Both the position numbers and the translations under genes were made by a program. The notes below the pieces were generated by a model, which was not told the origin of the DNA, searched no databases, and worked only from the letters and a program-made list of their open reading frames with translations. From Cylindrobasidium torrendii FP15055 ss-10 (Eukaryota > Basidiomycota > Agaricomycetes > Agaricales > Physalacriaceae): a stretch of 38,931 nt of DNA. Positions 30,050 to 38,931 of this stretch are shown here, in pieces (the stretch's first letter is position 1; each line of letters starts with the position of its first letter). Location of the stretch: positions 1-38,931 of the forward strand of contig KN880658.1 in NCBI GenBank assembly GCA_000934385.1, in the 5' to 3' direction.

Positions 30050-31123
30050 CTATCGCATGGACATCATTACCTGGAAGACCTTGGTAGCAAGTTGCTCAAC
30101 AACAAGTGCATCTCCCGAATGCTTCATATTCACCATGACTCTCCTCGCGCGCAAGCTGTCAGGATGGAACAAAAGCCGTCCTTCCTTCACTAGCGTCTTC
30201 ATGTATGCAACGCCCAGATCGCGGCGAACAGCGTCGAAGAACGCTTTGGTCGCCACCTCTATCATGTCAACGCTGACCGTGGTATTTGAATTTAAAATCG
30301 GCCACGGAATACTCTGAATAGTGAGTTTGGAGTAGGTACAGGCATGACCTGTCTTGGACGGAAAGAATGTTTTGAGGCGGACGAGATAATCATCGACGGC
30401 AGATTGGGTTGGTGGACGGCGCTCTCGTTCACTACGCCGACTCTGACTATAGTCTTGGGATGGTCTTGGGGGTGGGTCTTGAGGTGGGGGACGCGGTGGT
30501 GGTTCACGAGGTGGAGGACGAGGAGGTTCACGCGGCGGAGGACGAGGAGGAGGCTCTCGCGGAGTTTCACGCGTTCTCGAGTGGCTAGAGCTCTTGCTAT
30601 ACGTGTACGAGTACTTCCCTGATCCTGATTCAAAGTTCGACCCGCCAAAGTTTGAGCCAGGCTTGGTTGAGTCATGCCAGTGTTCATACGGTCCAGAATA
30701 TGAATATGAGGACGAGGTGCGCCCGTTCCATTTGGTGCCGGTCTTCCACTCGTGCTTGGAGATGATGATATCCAAAATGATCTTGCGCAGAGTCTGGAAA
30801 GTGCTGTCCGAGGATGCAACATGCATAGTGCTTGGGAGCTTCCAGGTTGGCGGTGCTTGATCTCCGTGCAGATAACAGTATTTGAAAGGTCCGGCAGCGA
30901 CGGTGTTGCAGCAAAGTCGCGAGTTGTTTTTGATATATCCTGAACATTTCCTTCCCTGCGCATGCCGTGCTCGCTCTGCTTTAGTGATATGGGTGGCCCT
31001 AAGATGTCGGCTTTGAGAGTCGTGGGCACAGCAGAATCTTCCGGCGGTCTGTTGTGTACATTGATCAAGTGTCGCAGTGACACCAGAGCAACGAACATAG
31101 GAACACGATTTGGAGTAGGCCAT
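30050..31123 (-). CDS. Hypothetical protein: duplicated Cys/His motif, Pro-Arg repeats, J-like C-terminus
   Basis: One exon on the minus strand, 357 aa, starting MAYSKSCSYVRCSG. Two related Cys/His units lie in the first 100 residues: CSGVTATLDQC...FCCAHD and CSGYIKNNSRLCCN...KYCYLHGD. They resemble short C-x-G-...-C-x(n)-C-x2-H units seen in small zinc-binding proteins of fungi and viruses. The middle (about residues 185-255) is a Pro-Arg/Glu repeat (blocks such as PREPPPRPPP). The last 100 residues include SVDMIEVATKAFFDAVRRDL and LVKEGRLLFHPDSLRARRVM, reminiscent of mushroom proteins with a degenerate J-like helical unit (HPDS in place of HPDK). The start at 31123 is the first ATG in frame. 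The function is unknown. Confidence 0.6.
   Translation of the reverse strand: MAYSKSCSYVRCSGVTATLDQCTQQTAGRFCCAHDSQSRHLRATHITKAERARHAQGRKCSGYIKNNSRLCCNTVAAGPFKYCYLHGDQAPPTWKLPSTMHVASSDSTFQTLRKIILDIIISKHEWKTGTKWNGRTSSSYSYSGPYEHWHDSTKPGSNFGGSNFESGSGKYSYTYSKSSSHSRTRETPREPPPRPPPREPPRPPPREPPPRPPPQDPPPRPSQDYSQSRRSERERRPPTQSAVDDYLVRLKTFFPSKTGHACTYSKLTIQSIPWPILNSNTTVSVDMIEVATKAFFDAVRRDLGVAYMKTLVKEGRLLFHPDSLRARRVMVNMKHSGDALVVEQLATKVFQVMMSMR
30465..30560. repeat. Imperfect purine-rich coding minisatellite (Pro-Arg repeats)
   Basis: On the + strand, units such as GGTGG(A/G)GGACG and GGTTCACG(A/C)GG recur, for example at about 30488-30545. The repeats code for the PREPP/PRPPP blocks of the minus-strand gene. 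Copy number may vary between strains. Confidence 0.6.
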
Positions 31124-32124
31124 CAAAATAAACTAGAAATACGGATGCACGAAGCACCAGGCCTGATGAGCATGAGCATAGAACACGATGGGAGCGGTGG
31201 TAGGAGACGCACCAAGACCGGCCAGGCGAATGGGTCGAAAAGGCAAGTGGCTCTCCGGCCAGATTACCCATCGCAGGCCACGCTGCAGACACGGGCTGTT
31301 CCAAGGGCGATTCAATATCGGGCCCTAGAACGCGCTCACGTGACTTCTGTGTCGCCGTCCTCCCCGTCTGTCATGTGCGCGGCACGAAATGGCGGGATGA
31401 GCAGGCCGTTGCTCGTCGTCGTTGTGAACAGAGAAACCGAGCTTGATCGATATCGCCGAAGACTTGCCGGCGAGATCGGTGCCACTGGTGGTGTCCATCG
31501 AATCAGTTGTTGATTCCCACGAGCATGGTGGGTCGGGGCGTCCTCCTCAAGTGTTCAAACGTTCACCGGTCACCACTGATGCTCTTATTGCTACGCATGG
31601 CACAAAGTTCCAGAAGCGAATGCTTTCATTGCTTGTTGTCAGTATCGGTGTTATTAACGATCTTGCGGCATTAGTTACCGCTATGTTCAGTTCGGGAAGT
31701 ATATCCAGACCTCCTCAATCTTCATATGATCTTTCCGTTAGACCTCAGGCAACAGTATCTCTTTCGGTGTCATTAAGCGCGAACTGTGCTGTGCATAGAC
31801 GCAACGATTCGACTCCCCCATCAATCGTCGAACAAACAGTGCTGATTTTCGGAACCTAGCGTCACTACACTAGCACACGCTGTTTAAAGTTAAGCCCCGG
31901 AAGTGTCCCTTGCGCTGTATCCCATCCAGAGTAGGTACAACCTTATGTATGTACGTTCCCGATGTCTATAAAGTAATACTAGCAAGCAATCTTTTTAGTA
32001 ACGAAGCAGTCATTAGGCTTTCATAAAGCTAACAGTCCCATCCCCTTTCTGCTGCGAGTCTTGTTATTTGTCGAACTCGAATTTCAACTCCGTCGAAACC
32101 TCATTGCACGAGCCACTACAGCAT
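31124..32124. other. Intergenic region, about 1 kb, no supported gene
   Basis: Plus-strand frames at 30962-31513 and 31443-31859 have no conserved motif and begin at weak start codons. A TATAAAG on the + strand at 31967-31973 has no accepted gene downstream. An E-box-like CACGTG lies near 31336. It could hold a non-coding RNA or an unrecognised gene. Confidence 0.4.
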
Positions 32125-32601
32125 TCAATCAGCACTCTCCTCCTTCATTGCAGAACCATACTCACGTTTAGCAAGCAATCCTTTCTTTTGGGATCCGTCG
32201 CCATGTTTCTTCCTCCTCTCCCACATCATCCTGTCGATATTCTGCGAGACGTCCGTAGTCGTCCCATCCGGATTCCGCGCCACAATGCCCGCGCCTCGAA
32301 CGCCAGGCGGACCGCCTAGCGCGACACTAATCACGTCCTCCATCTCTCTCGAGTTCTTCGGGTCGTTCGCGCTAAGGTGTTCCGGCAACGTGCACTCCCG
32401 AACCGGCACGGTGCACCACAGCGCTAAACGTCGCCGGGGCGCATCCATGTTGATGTACGCTTTCGTGGGCTCGTAAACGTCGTCGTACGCGTCCATGTAG
32501 TGGACATGAGTAGGCTCGGGGTATGTGTGCCAGACGTATGTTGTCGGCAGGTTGTCGGTAATGGAGGTGGCGAGAGAAGAGGTAGACGGGCGGGACGACA
32601 T
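32125..32601 (-). CDS. Hypothetical protein, 158 aa
   Basis: Single exon on the minus strand starting MSSRPSTSSLATSITDNLPT. Conserved-looking parts are YVWHTYPEPTHVHYMDAYDD, YINMDAPRRRLALWCTVPVR and ECTLPEHLSANDP. A glycine-rich turn VALGGPPGVRGAG and a Lys-rich end follow. An ATG 12 bp upstream (MSGH) is possible. I recognise no family, but amino acid composition and the TATA-like CATATAAG at 32681-32688, 80 bp upstream, support a real gene. Confidence 0.55.
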   Translation of the reverse strand: MSSRPSTSSLATSITDNLPTTYVWHTYPEPTHVHYMDAYDDVYEPTKAYINMDAPRRRLALWCTVPVRECTLPEHLSANDPKNSREMEDVISVALGGPPGVRGAGIVARNPDGTTTDVSQNIDRMMWERRKKHGDGSQKKGLLAKREYGSAMKEESAD

Positions 32602-32981
32602 GTGACCCGACAATTCTGGGAGCCTGAGAGTGTGGTCGAAAGCAAAAAGAAATTACGGTCTCCGACACGTACGAAGCGGTCTTATATGAGCCACGACACA
32701 ATAGTCTTAGCATCAGCATCCGGCCAGCTGAAGTAACTGCCGTCCCCAATTGGCAGCATCATTACCTCGTCCACGTTGGGAACAAAAGCGACAACACAAT
32801 AGCGCTGTACAGTGGGTCTGTCTCAGGTTCGTTCGAGCACTGAAGATGGGTGTTTACGTGAATAAGCTCGCGAGTATAGTAATAAATTAAACAGAGCCTC
32901 AGCAAAATACACGTCATGATAGGTAGAGGTAACACTGCTGGAACGACTTCAGTCAACACATCTACATTTGTCCGCAATGCA
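32602..32981. other. Intergenic region
   Basis: Contains the TATA-like element at 32681-32688 for the 158-aa gene and the 3' end of PTA1. No other gene is seen. Confidence 0.4.
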
Positions 32982-35900
32982 CTACATAGTTGGGGTCGCC
33001 TCGTTTCCTCCATTCATCACCTCGTCCTCGCCGAAGATTTCCGTGAACCAAGACACCTTCGTCTTGTTCGGCGCCTTTTTCATCACAAAGTCTTTTAGTC
33101 CCGCCTTCAAGGTCGGTTGCTTGTCCACCAATTCCTTCAGCTGCTCCTTAGGCAGCTGAAGGAGTGCACCAAAGCTCGCCGGGGCGATGACTTTCGCGCA
33201 GTAAATGAAGCCTTCCCACAGTGTCGGGGTGGTCCACACTTTTTTCGTAATAAGCCGCGAAAGTAGGGTTGTCGACACAAACTTCGTGAGGGTCTTGTAC
33301 GTGGTGACGGCCTGGATTACCGTTCGAAGGAACAGGATAGGCAGCACAGGCTTGTCCATGATTTGCTGCATGACGGCGGCCAGAATCTCCGAGCGGTATA
33401 CATCGGTCATAGAGAAACATATCCGGATGGCTATGCGGCAGGGATTAACGGACACCTCGACGGTAGCATGAGGCAGAGAACATACCTTCCATGGTCTGTT
33501 TGATGCCGATTTCCTTCTCAGAGTCGTGCAGCAAAAGCATAAGCTCGGCTGGGGTAAGCATATCTTGTCTGCGCAGGCGAGGCATGTTTGATGATGAGCT
33601 GCCTGCATCTGGCGGAACGGTCACAACCGAAGAGAACACGCCCTTGACCAAGGCCTTGTTTTCCGGCTTGCCATCTAGAATGCTCACAATGCGCGGAAGA
33701 TGGCGAATGATATCGGCCTGTCACAATCTACTAAGTCCATAAAACAAGAACTTGCAGAGAACAACGCACCTTGTCCATCTCAGCGATAATCGGAATGAGG
33801 AACCGTGCGTCGAGATCGCGCTCCCGTATAAGGCTCTTCGCAAGGACAACGAGTTGTTGACTCGGCCGCCCGTCAGCAGCAGTGAAGAAGATATTGAGCA
33901 CTTTCAGTGCTAGCGATTCTGCCCCGACTGGACAGTTCCGAAGAAGGGTCAACAGTTTCCCGTCTGAGGAGCGCAAAGAGCTGATGAGAGGCGTTAAGAG
34001 CTCCTGGAGTCCTTCCTGCACAGATACATCCATATTCGCATACGCCTCAAAAAGTCTGGACTCAGTCAGTTTATTTGTACCAGGGTTGGAAGATCGGCGT
34101 ACTGTTCGAGCAACGCAGGAACTTTGACAGAAAGCGCAAAGAGCAACTCGACATGTTGAAGAATGTCGCGTTTTTGCGCTGGAAGCTCTATCCTTTCCGG
34201 TAGGTAGGGTGTTTGGACAAGCTCTCCGTCATCATCATCATCTTCGGCGCTGTCCAACACAGGCTTGGATTCTTGTCCATCGACCTGCATCGCGTCTTTG
34301 GCTGGTGCCTCCGCCGATGAGACGTCCTTCATCTCCGAATCAGCATCTACTGCGCCATTCGCCTTCGATTCACCGTCCAGCATGACAGTGTCCTCTTGTG
34401 GCGCCTTGATAACTTTCTGCTTTTGCAGCTTCCTCAACATTTGCAATGCAAATACCCTAACCATCGTGTCCATTGGTTGGTTTTTGAGCACCCAGCTCCG
34501 CACAGCGTTAATCGCCGCCCGCCGAATAGACTCTGCTGGATGGGTGGTGAGCTCGAGCAGAATCGTAACGGCCTCCTGTCGCAAGGCTGGGCGCTGAACA
34601 GCGATGGCACGCAGGGTATTGAAACCGATTTGTTGCTTGCCTTGACTAAAGATGCGTCAATTTTCCAAAATCTGTACAAAAGGGAAGAGGAGACTTACCT
34701 CTCTGCTTCCATGCAGAGTTCGCGCAAAAGAGTGAGGACTTCATTCGGAATGTCCGGTAGGTCAAGCAAGAATTTCTGGAACGATTTGTCCTTGTTTTCA
34801 AGGAGCGCCTCCCATCTTGAGATGATTTGGTTTAACCACGTCTCGTAATTAGGGCGCTGAAACAATGGTCAGACAATGCAAGCAAAGGGAAGGGAGACGT
34901 ACCCATTTTTGACCCTCAACGTCCTGTCGTATTCGGTCATTGTACCACTCTTCATTCATCCAGGTCACAGCGAGCCTCAAGCTATCGAATGCTTAGAGAC
35001 TGTAGTATACTTGACAAACAGACTCACCGTTGTGAGAAGTCAGCCATGATGTATTCGCACAGTTGTTGCCTCATCGAGTCTTGGCGGTCATAAAACTTGT
35101 CTCCTCCTTCCTCTCTTTTCGCCAACTCTTCTCCCGTGAGCTCCGGTGGCGGCTTCGCTACTCGTGTAATGATACGGACGAGTAGCAACATACTCATGTC
35201 CGTTGCCGCGTTTGCACTGGCGCCAACATTCGCACGAATCTCCTCCGCCCCAGTTTGTATCCGTCCCAAGGCAGCCTTCATTAACGCATCGTCCAAGGCC
35301 ACTGGAACACCAAATTTGATATCTGCCAGTGAAATATCCGCATCTGGAGGCTCTTCGGGCTCTGGTATTGTCTCGGTCGAGAGCTATCTATTTGTAAGTA
35401 ACACAAAGGCGCAATAAGAGAAGATGCTGACCTCTTGATTTAACCGCTCAGGTTCAAATTCAATTTCCTCCTGGTCAATGTCCATCTGCAGAGGATCGAT
35501 AGGTTCCTCCGTCTTGACGACTTGAGCAGGAGGTGCTGGTGTGGGAGCTGGTTCGGTCTTTGCTTTGGGTATTACTGGAGGTGTAGAGACGGGCACTGGA
35601 GTCACGGTATGTGGGGGAACTTGAGGTTGGGGTGGAGGCTGAGATGCTGCCAATAACTTCGCCCTATGGGCATCCACTAGTTCATCGAGCCTCGCTGCTG
35701 GAAATGCTTCCAGGTTGGCGAGAATGAGCTCAGTTATTAGCGGGGCAGGAAGAGTTGTGAAATCAAATGCTGCCAAGATGCTGGGAGTGCTATCGTCGAG
35801 GCGCTGGCGTTTGGCGGCTGGACCCTGGTCATCGGTTGGACGTTTGCCAGCCCGGCGTCTGCGCTCCTCCATAGCTGCCTTGTCCATACGTGCCCCTTGA

Positions 35901-36895
35901 TTGTGAAGAATGTCGCCGATTTGGGCATGGTATTGTTGGTTCACGGGAACGCGAGAAATATGGATGAGAAGAATGCGAACAGCCTTTTCTGCGCTCTTGA
36001 TCATGGACGCGGATTGGCCAACGAGATGTCCGGGGTTCCAGCTTCCTAGCGTTGATACAATGGCACTCGTCATGCCAGGCCGCTGTTTGCTAAGTGTGGC
36101 CCACGAGTTGAGGATGGCAGATAGAAGGTCGACGTTGGTAGTGGTGAGCACGGTGGACATAAGGCTATGCATGAGGCGTTCACCCTCTTGCTGAAGCTGA
36201 TTCGCGTGTAGGAAGGGATGGTCGAGGGGGAGGATGGAGAGATTTGGATCATTCTTGTTTTGCAGTCGGGGGTCGGCTATTCCGCGCGTCTGGACGAGGA
36301 TGACACGCTGTGCGAATTTGACAGCAACAGCTCGAAGTCCATTGCGAGTTCCGGGTGTTTCGACCAATGCCAATATACGCGTCTTGCAGCGAAGGAGGGT
36401 TTGCCAGGCAGCCACATTGGAACGGTTTTGGCAGCTGCGGAGGTCAGTGTCTATCCACGGGGCAGCTCAGCCACGCACAAGAATCGAAAGCCGTATGGAT
36501 ACACCGCTGTGAAGGATTCAATGGCAACCTTTTGTATGGCTTGTGTAGGGTCTTCCAATAATTGAGCAAGTTGGTCGAGGACTTGCAGGGAAACTAACAA
36601 ATAGCTTGAATAAAACACATATTTTCATTAATGGCTACTGACACTGCGTCTTTTCATCGGGGGACAGTGAAGAGCGACAAAGGGCGTAGTGAATGAGGTC
36701 GACGAGCCAGCGTTTGACCAGCGAGTCGGCGGCTTTGACGACGGTGCCGATGAGCACGCCTACGAGCGTGCGGATAAGTGCTGGTTTCGACTCCAGTAAT
36801 CTCCGCACGTCGCCTAGACGTTCCGCTTGCTCCGGACTGTCGGTCGGCGCGCTCAACGCCGCCTTTAGTGTCTGTAGTGGATCATCTCCCGACAT
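32982..36895 (-). CDS. PTA1: Symplekin / Pta1, mRNA 3'-end processing scaffold
   Basis: Multi-exon gene on the minus strand of roughly 1000-1150 aa; start ATG at 36893-36895 (MSGDDPLQTLKAALSAPTDS), stop TAG at 32982. The N-terminal HEAT-like region (Symplekin/PTA1 N domain) includes LVKRWLVDLIHYALCRSSLS, TRILALVETPGTRNGLRAVA and VKFAQRVILVQTRG. A linker follows with MDKAAMEERRRRAGKRPTDD (basic, likely nuclear), then a Pro-rich part. The C-terminal symplekin domain is seen in LRNCPVGAESLALKVLNIFF, LDARFLIPIIAEMDK and AAVMQQIMDKPVLPILFLRT. Symplekin is the scaffold of the cleavage and polyadenylation factor and holds the Ssu72 phosphatase. The tail ends GGNEATPTM. Exon borders were not all resolved; domain order is clear. 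Head-to-head with VMA10. Confidence 0.9.
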
Positions 36896-36962
36896 CACTT
36901 TCTCTATCCAACCCGCACCGTCACGCGTGACCGTCAGTCACCCTTCCCATTTCCTCTCCATC

Positions 36963-37464
36963 ATGGTAGCTCGACATTGATTCCACGGGATTCAATTGCT
37001 CACCGCTTCTGGCAGTCTGCGCAGCAATCTCAGGGAATTCAGACTCTTTTGGAGGCGGAGAAAGAGGCTGCGAAGATCGTAGCCGAGGCTCGCCAGTGTG
37101 CGTAACCATTTCAGCCGATTCTAATAATGCCAACACCATCCAGACCGCGTTCAGAAACTCAAGGACGCCAGGACGGAAGCAGAGAAGGAGATCGCAGCCT
37201 ACAAACAAAGCCAGGAGAAGGAGTTCACCTCGTACGAGGCATCGGTGCGTCGCAGTCCCCTCCAGATCCCAGTCCTCCTAATTCGACTCACAGCACGCCG
37301 GGACCACTTCCAACGCGGAGGCTTCCATCGCGAAGGAAACAGATGTCAAGCTAAAGGAAATCACTACTTCGTTTGAAGCCCACAAAGACGATGTTGTGAA
37401 GAAGCTCATTGACAGGGTTATCACTGTCCAGCCAGAACTGCACCGTAACCTCAAGAAGCTGTAA
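36963..37464 (+). CDS. VMA10: V-type ATPase subunit G (Vma10)
   Basis: Four exons: 36963-36965, 37016-37097, 37144-37244 and 37294-37464, 357 nt (118 aa, the usual length). The first coding exon is only the ATG; splicing joins it to TCTGCGCAGCAATC to give MSAQQSQGIQTLLEAEKEAA. The rest (KIVAEARQYRVQKLKDARTE, AEKEIAAYKQSQEKEFTSYE, ending HRNLKKL) is a single long charged helix as in Vma10. Subunit G forms the peripheral stalk with subunit E, holding the catalytic V1 head on the membrane Vo ring of the vacuolar proton pump. No start other than this ATG gives the conserved N-terminus. Divergent from PTA1 with only 67 bp between start codons. Confidence 0.92.
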
Positions 37465-37973
37465 TATACCCTACCAGTGGACTATGTGATTCTTTAACGA
37501 GCGCCTAATGACATCTCTGGTCTGGAATTGCCTCACTCGTGGACTTGGGAGACGGGAAACATACTGGTCAACGCCCATTTGGCATTCACTGCATGACATG
37601 TGCCCGCTGCTAGTTTTGTCAACCCCATACCGCACATCAATTCTAAGTCGACACGCAATTCGTAGTCCATTCACACAACCGATGGTAGGAGCCCAAAGTT
37701 ATCCACACCGACATGTAGCCTGAGAGATCGCACACAAGCAGTGATAACTTACTGTCTATTGAAACGATGTACGGAACGCTAACTAATAACGAAGAAACTA
37801 AAGTTCATAGGTAGACGATATTGTGCCACCTGTGTACCATAAACGAGCTCACAAATTTCCAGAATCATAACAGGATTGACAATGTACTATCCGAGTGTCC
37901 AACCATTCACCGAGCCACAAGTCTTGCATGGGCCAAGTCGCTGCTCGCTGGCAACCGAGGGTTCGAACTCACC
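37465..37973. other. Intergenic or 3' part of the next gene
   Basis: No independent gene is seen. It may contain a 3' exon of the minus-strand gene at 37974-38777, because a good splice donor (GTAAGG) overlaps its stop codon and a GGTACACAG acceptor lies downstream. Confidence 0.4.
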
Positions 37974-38777
37974 TTACGATCCATATGCGCGGCCGGCGCC
38001 ATCCGGTGCTTTCATTCTCGAGGTGTTGCTCCCGTGCCGGCTGGACGTCTGAGACTGAGAGGACTGCCCGTAAATATCTGGCCAAATGCCGCCGTGCCTA
38101 CGCTGAGCATCGTGTGCAGTGGCCTGAATGCGCGAAGGTCCTGCCACAGGATAGGAGTTGTCTTGGTCCGAATAAGCGCGATCCTGAGCGTAAACAGGGC
38201 CTTGAGAAGGTGAAGATGACACTGGTTGTTGCCACACACGAGTCTCCGCATATCGCTCACGCGGCGTAGACTGTGACAATGCAGGACGCGAAGTTTGCGC
38301 AATAGTGCTGCTACTATGCTCAGACCGCTGAGAATAAGCCGTCTGTGTTCTCGACGAAGATGGCTGATGCACAGAAGATACCGACGGCGGTAGTGGTGGC
38401 TGGGCGTTTCGAGTCGTGGCGGTATTGCGATATCCTACCGGGCCAAACGACTCAACGGTTTGCGCGTCTTGTCTGTACCTGGCATCGTCGTCGTCGTTGT
38501 CGAATCTCAGCCTCCTCTGTGTCGCCCCTCCCTCAGCATCGTGCCGATGGGACACAGACTGGTTGGAATGCGACAAAGACCGGCCAGAATCTTGTCCAGG
38601 CACCCATGCGTAGGTCAATCTGGCGAATAAGCCTGTCTTATTAACAGGGACGTTTGACGAAAAGTTTAATTGTCTCATTTGGCAGATGTGCTTGGAGTGC
38701 GAACACGGTGGCTCAAGGGCTCGTTGGCTGTCGGCAGTGGTCGGCATTGCCTCTTCGTCGCGGCTGGCAGCGACCAT
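37974..38777 (-). CDS. Hypothetical protein, Ser/Gln/Arg-rich
   Basis: One exon on the minus strand, 267 aa, start MVAASRDEEAMPTTADSQRA, stop TAA at 37974. About residues 25-60 look folded (ICQMRQLNFSSNVPVNKTGL then FARLTYAWVPGQDSGR); the rest is Ser/Gln/Arg/Pro-rich and probably disordered. No family is recognised. The last codons GGATCGTAAGG contain a usable splice donor after GGATC, so the true C-terminus could continue past an intron. A TATA-like TATAAGT on the minus strand at 38814-38820 sits about 37 bp upstream of the ATG. Confidence 0.5.
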   Translation of the reverse strand: MVAASRDEEAMPTTADSQRALEPPCSHSKHICQMRQLNFSSNVPVNKTGLFARLTYAWVPGQDSGRSLSHSNQSVSHRHDAEGGATQRRLRFDNDDDDARYRQDAQTVESFGPVGYRNTATTRNAQPPLPPSVSSVHQPSSSRTQTAYSQRSEHSSSTIAQTSRPALSQSTPRERYAETRVWQQPVSSSPSQGPVYAQDRAYSDQDNSYPVAGPSRIQATAHDAQRRHGGIWPDIYGQSSQSQTSSRHGSNTSRMKAPDGAGRAYGS

Positions 38778-38813
38778 GAGGTTGTGAGGCGGGACCCTAG
38801 GCTAGGGTTGAAT

Positions 38814-38820
38814 ACTTATA
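38814..38820 (-). promoter_or_regulatory. TATA-like element of the last gene
   Basis: TATAAGT on the minus strand, about 37 bp upstream of the ATG at 38777. Close spacing makes a very short leader. It is inferred from sequence only. Confidence 0.4.
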
Positions 38821-38931
38821 ACCCAAATAGGACAGACATGGGCGAAAGGGGGATCGGATGTGGTGAGGGGCCACGCGGGTGGAAAGAAATTGGGCTATGG
38901 CCTGTTATGGGGTCGATCATACCTCTGCAGT

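Noticed and set aside
32068..32319. Plus-strand frame downstream of a TATAAAG
   Set aside because: It overlaps the 158-aa minus-strand gene, whose composition is more gene-like; the + strand product looks like a shadow.
37960..37970. GGTTCGAACTC on the + strand, possible tRNA
   Set aside because: No surrounding cloverleaf; the bases are explained by the splice-donor region of the minus-strand gene and by a chance TTCGAA palindrome.

Overview
The window is nuclear DNA from a filamentous basidiomycete, most likely an Agaricomycete (mushroom-forming fungus). It is gene-dense, and almost every gene is cut by GT-AG introns of about 45-60 nt. It carries families typical of that group: a DUF6535 membrane protein, a fungal kinase-like protein with an HGDCTLENFAM motif, a cruciform-DNA-recognition-type small stress protein, and an NRPS-like adenylate-forming reductase. 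I see no transposon, CRISPR array, rRNA or convincing tRNA. Coordinates were spliced by eye from reading frame, GT-AG borders and family conservation. Where exon lengths sum to a whole number of codons I treat the model as good.

Layout, left to right. 1-1653 (+): 3' end of an NRPS-like reductase (carrier domain plus thioester reductase). 2169-3813 (+): TMEM184/OST-alpha membrane protein with 11 exons, one of only 8 nt. 4245-4841 (+): unknown protein. 5182-5590 (-): small cruciform-DNA-recognition-type protein, copy A. 6260-10730 (-): large LIM-LIM-LIM-RhoGAP protein of the Lrg1 type. 11770-11894 (-): U6 spliceosomal RNA gene with a B-box-like element downstream. 12102-13378 (-): PRPP synthetase. 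13925-14997 (+): Nbp35 cytosolic Fe-S scaffold ATPase. 15130-15402 (-): orphan ORF. 15498 to about 17186 (-): kinase-like protein. 17332-17684 (+): cruciform-recognition-type copy B. 18132-18842 (-) and 22309-22995 (-): two paralogous RNase H proteins with a Cys-rich N-terminus, flanking a DUF6535 membrane protein (19316-21864, -). 23253-25399 (+): FG nucleoporin Nup54/Nup57. 25643-26387 (+): GNAT acetyltransferase. 26993-28204 (+): unknown protein with a stop-free 3n intron. 28399-29712 (-): 2OG-Fe(II) dioxygenase. 30050-31123 (-): unknown protein with a duplicated Cys/His motif and Pro-Arg repeats. 32125-32601 (-): unknown protein. 32982-36895 (-): symplekin/Pta1. 36963-37464 (+): V-ATPase subunit G (Vma10). 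37974-38777 (-): unknown low-complexity protein.

The genes do not form one pathway. Most are housekeeping genes (RNA processing, nuclear pore, Fe-S assembly, nucleotide synthesis, Rho signalling, vacuolar acidification) mixed with lineage-specific genes. The most notable structures are: the two cruciform-recognition-type paralogs, which share the TATA sequence, the TATA-to-ATG spacing (about 105 bp) and a nearly G-free leader; the Cys-rich RNase H pair around a DUF6535 gene; the U6 gene with an unusual 3' hairpin; the VMA10 first exon whose only coding bases are the ATG, 67 bp from the divergent PTA1 start; and the 8-nt micro-exon.
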